Assembly (NCBI GenBank): GCA_002351725.1
Contig: DEHD01000009.1
Location: 47,260-65,304, forward strand
DNA: 18,045 bases
Direction: 5' to 3'
From: Prevotella sp. UBA2809
GTDB taxonomy: Bacteria; Bacteroidota; Bacteroidia; Bacteroidales; Bacteroidaceae
This document shows positions 1 through 6,560 of the stretch, piece by piece (positions within the stretch are counted from its first letter, which is position 1; every line of letters begins with the position of its first letter). The position numbers were made by a program, and so were the translations under genes. Under the pieces are notes generated by a model. It had not been told where the DNA came from, ran no database searches, and was given only the letters and a program-made list of their open reading frames with translations.

Positions 1-584
1 TCGTCGAAGGTAGCCTTCAGCATTACGCGCTGCAGGTCAGAACCAGCATCAGGCTCGGTCAGGTCCATACTCATACCCTCACCAGCGCAAACGCGTGGGA
101 TGTACTTCTGTCGCTGCTCCTCTGAACCGAACTCATACAGAGTGTCGATACAGCTCTGCAGGCTCCAGATGTTCTGGAAACCGGCATCAGCAGCCGAAAT
201 CATCTCAGAGAGCATAGAGAATACTGCGTTAGGCAGGTTCAGACCGCCGTATCGGCGAGGCATACTTACACCCCACAGACCAGCCTTGCGGGTGGCGTCG
301 AGGTTCTCGTAAGTCTTAGAGGCATAGATCATTCGACCGTTCTCGAGGTGTGGACCTTCGAGGTCAACGCTCTCAGAGTTTGGCTCGATGATATTGGCAG
401 CCACGTCGCCAGTGATGTCGAGAATCTGCTTGTAGTTCTCGATGGCATCGCCCAGGTCAACGGGAGCGTAGTCATATTCTTTCGCATCAGCGAAACCCTT
501 TTCTTTCAGCTCAACGATACGAGCCATCAGGGGGTGGTTCAAGTAGAACCCGATCTCAGGATGATCGCTATAATAGTTTGCCAT
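1..584 (-). CDS. Acyl-CoA dehydrogenase, N-terminal part (cut by window edge)
   Basis: The reverse strand encodes 194 residues from an ATG at 584-582 and runs off the left edge without a stop, so only the N-terminal third or so of the enzyme is present. The start MANYYSDHPEIGFYLNHP has no signal peptide. Residues 100-115 (AGLWGVSMPRRYGG) and the signature LTEPDAGSD at about 175-183 are typical of the flavin-dependent acyl-CoA dehydrogenase fold, where this motif lines the FAD/substrate pocket. The enzyme oxidises an acyl-CoA to the 2-enoyl-CoA and hands electrons to ETF, which fits the etfB-etfA genes directly upstream. The extra N-terminal segment before the dehydrogenase core suggests the longer (roughly 560-600 residue) Bacteroidales form, but the catalytic glutamate lies outside the window and the substrate cannot be told. 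It is the last visible gene of the etf operon. Confidence 0.9.
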   Translation of the reverse strand, partial: MANYYSDHPEIGFYLNHPLMARIVELKEKGFADAKEYDYAPVDLGDAIENYKQILDITGDVAANIIEPNSESVDLEGPHLENGRMIYASKTYENLDATRKAGLWGVSMPRRYGGLNLPNAVFSMLSEMISAADAGFQNIWSLQSCIDTLYEFGSEEQRQKYIPRVCAGEGMSMDLTEPDAGSDLQRVMLKATFD

Positions 585-590
585 AATTTC

Positions 591-776
591 TTATTTGTTT
601 TCTTGATTCTTCTTATATATTCTTCCTCCTATTCTTGCACTTAAAACAACGCTACCAACATAAGCACAGAGGTTTATTATGCCAGCGGTTTTAAAATGGT
701 CTATTGTAACCAAATAATAGGCTACACAGAGTAGCGCAATCATGCAGACAATGAGGAAGTAATCTAAAGCTTTCAT
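591..776 (-). CDS. Small two-helix membrane protein in the etf operon
   Basis: A 61-residue reading frame with an ATG at 776-774, one base after the etfA stop codon (778-780) and ending 6 bases before the acyl-CoA dehydrogenase start. It has two hydrophobic segments, about residues 5-24 (YFLIVCMIALLCVAYYLV) and 31-48 (TAGIINLCAYVGSVVLSA), and a basic tail (RIGGRIYKKNQENK). The tight fit between two co-oriented genes, the membrane pattern and the positive tail argue for a real gene. I do not recognise a family. By position it could help place the ETF/dehydrogenase pair at the membrane, but that is inference. It could be a chance frame; conservation in other genomes would decide. Confidence 0.6.
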   Translation of the reverse strand: MKALDYFLIVCMIALLCVAYYLVTIDHFKTAGIINLCAYVGSVVLSARIGGRIYKKNQENK

Positions 777-777
777 C

Positions 778-1800
778 TTACTTTGAGTTCTGCTTATAAT
801 ATTTGATCAGCTTTGGAACAACCTCCTCAACGGTGCCAACAATCACGTAGTCGGCAATCTTGTTGATAGGAGCATCGGGATCGCTGTTAACAGAGATGAT
901 GATACCAGAATCCTGCATACCAGCGATGTGCTGAATCTGTCCAGAGATACCACAGGCGATGTACACCTTGGGGTGAACGGTAACACCAGTCTGACCAATC
1001 TGACGGTCGTGATCCAACCAGCCAGCATCAACAGCGGCACGAGAACCACCAACCTCACCATGCAGAACCTTTGCCAACTCGAACAGCTGGTCGAAGTTCT
1101 CCTTGCAGCCCATACCGTAACCACCGGCTACTACGATAGGTGCACCCTTCAGGTTGTGCTTAGCAGCCTCTACGTGGTGATCCAGAACCTTTACTACGAA
1201 AGCCTCGGGGCTTACATACTTGCTTACCTCAGGATAAACAACCTCCTTGCGGCACTCACCATCGTACAGAGCCTTCTGCATAACGCCAGAGCGTACAGTA
1301 GCCATCTGTGGACGGTGATCGGGGTTAACGATAGTAGCTACGATGTTACCACCGAAAGCAGGACGAATCTGATAAAGCAGATTCTCGTATGTCTTATTGT
1401 TCTTCTTATCCTCGAAAGGACCAATCTCCAGCTCTGTGCAGTCAGCAGTCAGACCAGAGGTCAGAGATGACGATACACGTGGACCGAGGTCGCGACCGAT
1501 GACAGTAGCACCCATCAGACAGATCTGAGGCTGCTCCTCCTTGAAGAGGTTTACGAGAATGTCAGTGTGGGGAGCTGAGGTGTAAGGGAACAGGTCCTTA
1601 CCGTCGAAGACAAACAGCTTGTCAACGCCGTAAGGCAGAATCTGATCCTCGACCTTACCCTTGATGCCAGTACCGGCAACAATGGCATGGAGCTCAACCT
1701 TGAGTTCATTGGCGAGCTTGCGACCCTTGGTCAGCAGCTCCTGAGATACTTCCTGTACCTGAGTACCTTCAATTTCGCAATATACAAATACGTTATTCAT
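778..1800 (-). CDS. etfA: Electron transfer flavoprotein subunit alpha (EtfA/FixB)
   Basis: This is the large ETF subunit, 340 residues, a usual length for the family. It binds FAD and, with EtfB, takes electrons from acyl-CoA dehydrogenases in the cytoplasm. The N-terminal domain (about 1-200) is the adenine nucleotide alpha-hydrolase-like fold. The C-terminal FAD domain (about 221-335) shows AGGYGMG at 225-231, VGGSRAAVDAGW at 250-261, IGQTGVTVHP at 268-277 and GISGQIQHIAGM at 284-295, the classic ETF-alpha signature. The ATG at 1800 lies 5 bases after the etfB stop, with AAGAGAT just upstream acting as a possible ribosome site, so it is probably co-translated with etfB. Whether this ETF is a simple carrier or a bifurcating type cannot be settled from this sequence. 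Confidence 0.97.
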   Translation of the reverse strand: MNNVFVYCEIEGTQVQEVSQELLTKGRKLANELKVELHAIVAGTGIKGKVEDQILPYGVDKLFVFDGKDLFPYTSAPHTDILVNLFKEEQPQICLMGATVIGRDLGPRVSSSLTSGLTADCTELEIGPFEDKKNNKTYENLLYQIRPAFGGNIVATIVNPDHRPQMATVRSGVMQKALYDGECRKEVVYPEVSKYVSPEAFVVKVLDHHVEAAKHNLKGAPIVVAGGYGMGCKENFDQLFELAKVLHGEVGGSRAAVDAGWLDHDRQIGQTGVTVHPKVYIACGISGQIQHIAGMQDSGIIISVNSDPDAPINKIADYVIVGTVEEVVPKLIKYYKQNSK

Positions 1801-1805
1801 ATCTC

Positions 1806-2679
1806 TTATCCAATGATTTTCTCTTCCAACAATTCTTTGATCATACCTTCAATATCAGCATCTGAAGCCGTCAAAGTTTTCGACTCCTTAGCCTGGAACA
1901 CGATGTTCTTGATAGCCTTAACCTTTGTGGGCGAGCCATTCAGACCGCACTGGTTTACGTCGCCATCAACATCGGCAACACTCCACTGGTTCAGTGTAAG
2001 CTCTGGTCGCTGCATCGTACAGATAGTCGTAAGCAGTACCCTCAGCAGGACGCTCCATAGGACATGTAGCGCGCTTGTACTTCATAACCAACTTAGCGTT
2101 CTGTGGACGACATGGAGCTGCACTTCCGTTAACGGTGATAACTACTGGCAGAGGAGCCTCAACGGTCTCAACACCACCATCAATCACACGCTTGATAGTT
2201 GCCTTGCCATCCTTTACTGAGAGAACCTCCTCAGCATAAGTAACCTGGTTGAGGCCAAGCTTCTGAGCCACCTGAGGACCTACCTGAGCGGTATCACCGT
2301 CGATAGCCTGACGACCACCGATAACGATGTCTACATCGCCAATCTTCTTGATGGCAGTAGCCAGAGCATAAGAAGTAGCGAGGGTATCAGCACCAGCGAA
2401 GAGACGGTCGGTAAGCAACCAACCTGTATCAGCGCCACGATAAAGTCCCTGACGGATGATTTCACCTGCACGTGGAGGACCCATCGTGAGGATTCCTACT
2501 GTTGAGCCTGGGTTCTGCTCCTTCAAGCGAAGGGCTTGCTCCAGGGCATTCAAATCTTCTGGATTGAAGATGGCGGGAAGGGCTGCACGGTTTACGGTGC
2601 CTTCGGCAGTCATTGCATCCTTACCCACGTTACGGGTGTCTGGCACTTGCTTGGCCAGCACAACAATTTTCAAAGCCAT
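1806..2679 (-). CDS. etfB: Electron transfer flavoprotein subunit beta (EtfB/FixA), interrupted by a frameshift
   Basis: EtfB is the small ETF subunit and pairs with EtfA. Translation from the ATG at 2679 (MALKIVVLAKQVPDTRNVG) gives a typical EtfB with IGGRQAIDGDTAQVGPQVA at 120-138 and a conserved VNGSAAPCRPQNAKLVMKYKRA segment at 184-204. After about codon 222 (near 2016) the frame runs into a non-family tail (RAYTEPVECCRC, stop at 1966). The family C-terminus (RPELTLNQWSVADVDGD... to the end at 1806) is intact in the next frame from about 2009. The span is 874 bases, one more than a whole number of codons; removing a single base near 2010 restores a 290-residue protein, the normal length. 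The two pieces overlap at 1966-2015. The longer reading frame upstream of 2679 crosses the promoter and is not coding. The frameshift may be a sequencing or assembly error, or a true lesion. Confidence 0.9.
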
Positions 2680-2730
2680 ATTATTTATAATGTTCAATAA
2701 TGAATATTCAAAATTTTGCAAAAAGCGGTG

Positions 2731-2761
2731 CAAAGGTAGTACTTTTCTCCTAATTGGCAAA
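2731..2761 (-). promoter_or_regulatory. Promoter of the etfB-etfA operon
   Basis: On the minus strand TTTG (2761-2758), a 19-base spacer and TACCTTTG (2738-2731) match the Bacteroidetes primary promoter form (TTTG, about 19-20 bases, TAnnTTTG) exactly. Transcription should begin a few bases below 2731, leaving a leader of roughly 45 bases before the etfB ATG at 2679. Confidence 0.8.
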
Positions 2762-2775
2762 GTAAAAAGTGTAAA

Positions 2776-2826
2776 AATTGCACAAACTTGGCTTAAACGT
2801 GCACAATTCGGCTATTTTGTGCAATT
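2776..2826. promoter_or_regulatory. Operator-like cluster of TGCACAA motifs between divergent promoters
   Basis: AATTGCACAAA at 2776-2786 and its perfect reverse complement TTTGTGCAATT at 2816-2826 form an 11-base inverted repeat. A third copy, GTGCACAATT, lies between them at 2799-2808. The two direct TGCACAA cores start at 2779 and 2800, 21 bases apart, close to two helical turns. The cluster sits between the upstream elements of the etfB promoter (2758-2761) and the esterase promoter (2832-2835), where a shared regulator could act. No regulator gene is visible nearby. The pattern is seen; the operator function is inferred. Confidence 0.45.
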
Positions 2827-2831
2827 GAAAA

Positions 2832-2863
2832 TTTGGTTTTCTCGCAGGTTATTAGTAACTTTG
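2832..2863 (+). promoter_or_regulatory. Promoter of the esterase-histidine kinase-dnaG-queDE-cls unit
   Basis: TTTG at 2832-2835, a 20-base spacer and TAACTTTG at 2856-2863 match the Bacteroidetes promoter form. Transcription should start around 2868-2871, giving a leader of only about 13-16 bases before the ATG at 2884. No later match was seen ahead of dnaG, queD, queE or the cardiolipin synthase gene, so this may serve all six genes. Confidence 0.75.
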
Positions 2864-2883
2864 CACCCTGAAAAGCAAACTTT

Positions 2884-4569
2884 ATGAAAAGACTACTATC
2901 TACGATAGCGGCGGCAGGATTGGCACTCGGTGTGGGCGCACAGGGGTTTGATAACCTGCCTGACCCTATAGAAGACGTGAACAAGGTGGTGGACAACACC
3001 CCTGACTCCATAGCAAAGGCGCTGATGTCGCGCCCTGCACCAGGCAGCACTCGCAAGGGAGAGCAGCCTGCTTTGTTCCTTGTTGGCAATTCCACCATGC
3101 GCAATGGCACGCTGGGTAATGGAAACAACGGCCAATGGGGCTGGGGATACTACTTTCCCAAGTATTTTAACGCACAGAAAATAGCTGTCGAGAACCAGGC
3201 ACTGGGAGGCATGAGTACCCGTACGTTCTATACGGACCTGTGGCCTGCTATCCGTCAGGCTTTGAAGCCAGGCGACTGGGTTATCGTGTCGATCGGACAT
3301 AACGATAATGGCGAGTTCTTCGACCAGAAGCGGGCACGTGCCGTGATTCCTGGCGTGGACCCAGATACATGTTATGTGGGTTTTAACCAGCGCACACAGA
3401 AGCAAGACACCGTCTATTCGTATGGCACCTACCTGCGCAAGTATATCAGCGAGATTCGTGCGAAGGGGGCTAACCCCATCCTGATGTCGCTGACACCACG
3501 TGATGCCTTTGACGACAAGGGTAAGATTGTGCGCAAGGCTCAGACGGAGTGGGCGGCCTACGTTGCTGCCGTGGAGGGTGTGCCCTTTGTTGACTTGAAT
3601 GAGATCAGTGGGGCGAAGTTGGATAGCTATAGTCGCTGGAAACAGCAGTACCACTTCCTGGGCGACAAGATTCATACGTCGAAGTTTGGCGCCGAGATGA
3701 ATGCACGCTCTGCAGCTGAGGGACTGTGGGAGAGCAATAACCCACAGCTGCTGCCTTTGAAGGCCATGATGCAGGGCGTCGTGGGAGATAACTATAACGA
3801 CCGTCGCGAGAAGGGTAAGCCTGTTGTCTTCTTCACAGGTGACTCGACAGTAAAGAACGCCGATAAGGAGGAAGACGGCATGTGGGGCTGGGCCTCGCAG
3901 GCGCAGACAGTGTTCGATGAGTCGAAAATTACGTTAGTGAATGCAGCTCGTGCTGGTCGTTCTACGCGTAGCTTTATCCGTGAGGGCTTGTGGGAGAAGG
4001 TATATAACTCGCTGCAGCCTGGTGACTTCGTGACGATTCAGTTTGGACATAACGATATCTGTCCGATTACGGATGCGAAGGCACGTGGTGTGATTGCTGA
4101 GTCGAAGGATACGCTGCACGTGTATCGTTTGGACAACGGTACCTATGAGGTGGTCTATAGTTTTGGCTGGTATCTGAAGAAGATGATTGACGACTGTCGC
4201 GAGAAGGGTGCTACGCCCATCCTTGTGAGTCTGACACCTCGTAACGAATGGCCTGGCGGCAAGATTGAGCGTCGCGACGACTCGTATGGCAAATGGTATC
4301 GTGAGGTGGTGAAGGAAACAGGTGTGGAGTTCGTCGATTTGCACAACATCAGTGCCGACTTCCTCGATAAGAAGTATGCAAAGAAACGTCTCTCTGATGA
4401 CAAAGAGAAGGCAAAGGCAGAGATGGCCCAGATTAAAGAAAAAGCAGGTCTTTATTTCAAGAAGGACCACACCCACGCTTCGAAAATGGGTGCACAAATG
4501 AATGCAAAGTCGTTTGCTAAGGGTCTGAAGGCCAACGGCAGCACACTGGCTAAGTATCTTAAGAAGTAA
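2884..4569 (+). CDS. Exported tandem-domain SGNH esterase, rhamnogalacturonan acetylesterase-like (CE12 type)
   Basis: A 561-residue protein with a signal peptide (MKRLLSTIAAAGLALGVGAQ) and two copies of an SGNH/GDSL hydrolase domain. Copy 1 (about 60-285) has nucleophile block VGNST (Ser70), LGGMSTRTF at 107-115, GHND at 138-141 and the D-x-x-H pair Asp261/His264. Copy 2 (about 311-550) has TGDST (Ser321), AGRSTRSF at 357-364, GHND at 388-391 and Asp528/His531. The STRTF/STRSF and GHND blocks resemble rhamnogalacturonan acetylesterases, which remove acetyl groups from pectin backbone sugars, so a periplasmic or surface role in pectin use is likely but the substrate is inferred. Copy 1 has Asn where GDS enzymes have Asp; the rest of its triad is kept. 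The stop codon overlaps the next ATG (TAATG), linking it to the sensor kinase. Confidence 0.87.
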   Translation: MKRLLSTIAAAGLALGVGAQGFDNLPDPIEDVNKVVDNTPDSIAKALMSRPAPGSTRKGEQPALFLVGNSTMRNGTLGNGNNGQWGWGYYFPKYFNAQKIAVENQALGGMSTRTFYTDLWPAIRQALKPGDWVIVSIGHNDNGEFFDQKRARAVIPGVDPDTCYVGFNQRTQKQDTVYSYGTYLRKYISEIRAKGANPILMSLTPRDAFDDKGKIVRKAQTEWAAYVAAVEGVPFVDLNEISGAKLDSYSRWKQQYHFLGDKIHTSKFGAEMNARSAAEGLWESNNPQLLPLKAMMQGVVGDNYNDRREKGKPVVFFTGDSTVKNADKEEDGMWGWASQAQTVFDESKITLVNAARAGRSTRSFIREGLWEKVYNSLQPGDFVTIQFGHNDICPITDAKARGVIAESKDTLHVYRLDNGTYEVVYSFGWYLKKMIDDCREKGATPILVSLTPRNEWPGGKIERRDDSYGKWYREVVKETGVEFVDLHNISADFLDKKYAKKRLSDDKEKAKAEMAQIKEKAGLYFKKDHTHASKMGAQMNAKSFAKGLKANGSTLAKYLKK

Positions 4570-6554
4570 TGTATATCAAGAAGGTAATAGATATGATTCG
4601 ATACATCGGACAATGTCGCTTGGCGATGAGCGCGCTGCTATTGGTAGTAGCGCTAAGCGCGTTTGGGTCTGATGACAGATTTTCACAGATTGACTCTCCA
4701 TCGAGAAACAACGCATTGGAAAAGGATGCCGATGCGCGTATTGACCACATGCTGGAGTTCTTTAACGAGGCTGTTTACGATTCGGTATTTCCGCTGGCGC
4801 AGGAGATGATGGACTTGTGCGAGAAGCATCACATGGTGCGCCGTAAGATGCAGGCGTGGCACATGCTTATTGGTGCCTATCACTATACAGGACAGTATAA
4901 CCAGGCTCTGCGCGAAACGAAGCTGATGTATCAGGAGGCTCGTAAGCGCGGCTCTGACTATGGCAAGTCGATGGCCTATTTCAATATGGGTAATGTGTAC
5001 TTCAGCATGAGTCACTATGAGGAGTCGGCCGATGCCTACGAGAAGAGTATCCCCCTGATGCTGAAGATTGACGAGTCAGTGCTGTTGGATATTTATCCTT
5101 ACTACTGCGACGCGCTGGAGGCTCTAAAGCGATTTGATAAGTTGGACCAGACCATCCTTCAGTGGTATCAGGTGATGCAGAAGCAGATGAAGAGTCTTTC
5201 TCCTAGCGACAAGAACGTGGCACTGGCTAACTATTTCATTGCATGCGTGCAGGGCTCACTGGGCAGGAATAACCTGAATGATGCGGAACGATATCTGAAT
5301 GATGCAGAGCGCTATATTAAGGACAAGAACAGATATGAATATATGTATCTGCTGTTCTATCGTGCCCAGTTGCGTATGCTACAGGGAAGATATGACGAGG
5401 CGCTGCAGTTGAATGCTGAACGGTTGAGAATGTGTAACTTCATTGACGACAAGCCGACGCTGGTGCCTGTACATAAACAGAGAGCAGACATTCTGATGCA
5501 GGCAGGGCGCTTTAAAGAAGCTGCACAGATGTATGCACGTACTTACCTGTTGAGCGACTCGTTGAATCGCGCCAACACGCGTACGCAACTCAATGAGCTT
5601 CGCACCATGTTTAAGGTTGATGAACTGGAGACTGTGAACACTGAACGTGAGTCGCGACTGGAGGCTATGGAGGCTCACTCGGCCTGGCAGCGCAGCCGCT
5701 TTATAACGATTATCACGACGGTGGCATCTGTGTGTCTGCTTGCTATCATGCTCCTTGTCTGGTATTCAGCGCGTAAACTGAGATTCAAGAATAGGGAACT
5801 GGCGCTGCGCAATAAGGAACTGCGTATTGCCAGTGAAAAGGCGGAGGCTTCGCTGAGGATGAAGACTGACTTTATCCATCAGATATCGCACGAGATCCGC
5901 ACTCCATTGAATGTGTTGTCGGGCTTCTCCCAGATTCTGACAACGAGTGGCGCCTCGCTCGATGAGGCTACGCGTCAGAGTATTAACCACCGTATCGTGG
6001 AGAGTACGGACCGTATCACCAATCTGGTGAACAAGATGCTGGAACTCAGCGAGGCCAGCAGCGAGACGATTATTGAACGTACTGACGATGTGTCGCCTGT
6101 ACGTATTGCCGAAGAGGCCATCACGTTGGCATCTGTCAACAGACAGCAGCACATTACTTTCGACTATGCTGCCGATCCTGCAGTCCAGATGGTGACGTTG
6201 AAGACGAATATTAAGCAGGCTACTCGCGTTATCCAGTTCCTGTTGGATAATGCTGTGAAGTTTATGCATCCACAGGGTGCGGACCTGAAGCAGGGATTCA
6301 TCCGCTTCTTGGTGAAACCTTCTGACGATAACTTGTTTGTGAAGTTCATCGTTGAGGATACTGGTAAGGGTGTGCCTGCCGAGGAGGCTGAGCATATCTT
6401 CGAGGAGTTTGTGCAGTTGGACGAATATTACGAAGGTACAGGTGTGGGCCTTACTGTGGCTCGCAGCATAGCGCGCCGTTTGGGTGGCGATGTGATGCTC
6501 GATACAACTTATAATGAGGGTGCACGCTTTGTATTCACCTTACCTAAGAACTAA
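4569..6554 (+). CDS. TPR-containing sensor histidine kinase
   Basis: A 661-residue membrane sensor kinase. An N-terminal hydrophobic stretch (about 18-33) is followed by an extracytoplasmic region of TPR-like helical pairs (about 55-350), one membrane helix (about 379-399), a charged linker (about 400-430), a HisKA domain with phospho-acceptor His441 in SHEIRTPLNVL, and an ATPase domain with N box LLDNAVKF (558-565), G1 DTGKG (597-601) and G2 GTGVGLTV (623-630). There is no receiver or DNA-binding domain, so it needs a separate response regulator, and none is in the window. The first ATG overlaps the esterase stop, suggesting coupling; an alternative ATG at 4593 (MIRYIGQ), preceded by AAGGTAATAG, would give a tidier signal peptide. 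Residues 237-249 contain a short tandem duplication. The signal sensed is unknown. Confidence 0.92.
   Translation: MYIKKVIDMIRYIGQCRLAMSALLLVVALSAFGSDDRFSQIDSPSRNNALEKDADARIDHMLEFFNEAVYDSVFPLAQEMMDLCEKHHMVRRKMQAWHMLIGAYHYTGQYNQALRETKLMYQEARKRGSDYGKSMAYFNMGNVYFSMSHYEESADAYEKSIPLMLKIDESVLLDIYPYYCDALEALKRFDKLDQTILQWYQVMQKQMKSLSPSDKNVALANYFIACVQGSLGRNNLNDAERYLNDAERYIKDKNRYEYMYLLFYRAQLRMLQGRYDEALQLNAERLRMCNFIDDKPTLVPVHKQRADILMQAGRFKEAAQMYARTYLLSDSLNRANTRTQLNELRTMFKVDELETVNTERESRLEAMEAHSAWQRSRFITIITTVASVCLLAIMLLVWYSARKLRFKNRELALRNKELRIASEKAEASLRMKTDFIHQISHEIRTPLNVLSGFSQILTTSGASLDEATRQSINHRIVESTDRITNLVNKMLELSEASSETIIERTDDVSPVRIAEEAITLASVNRQQHITFDYAADPAVQMVTLKTNIKQATRVIQFLLDNAVKFMHPQGADLKQGFIRFLVKPSDDNLFVKFIVEDTGKGVPAEEAEHIFEEFVQLDEYYEGTGVGLTVARSIARRLGGDVMLDTTYNEGARFVFTLPKN
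5274..5315 (+). repeat. 21-base tandem duplication inside the sensor kinase gene
   Basis: Two adjacent 21-base units (5274-5294 and 5295-5315) differ at three positions and encode LNDAERY twice in a row. Being a whole number of codons it keeps the frame and lengthens one TPR helix. Confidence 0.8.
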
Positions 6555-6560
6555 ATTGGA

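Noticed and set aside
928..1470. 180-residue open frame on the plus strand
   Set aside because: Antisense to etfA, whose frame carries the full ETF-alpha signature; the product is low-information and Leu/Thr-rich.
1966..2015. Programmed frameshifting in etfB
   Set aside because: No slippery run, stop codon at the shift site or stimulatory hairpin is evident, and I know of no such mechanism in this family; an extra base by error or mutation is simpler.
2896..3675. 259-residue open frame on the minus strand
   Set aside because: Antisense to the first esterase domain; no domain, and the opposite frame has intact catalytic blocks and a signal peptide.
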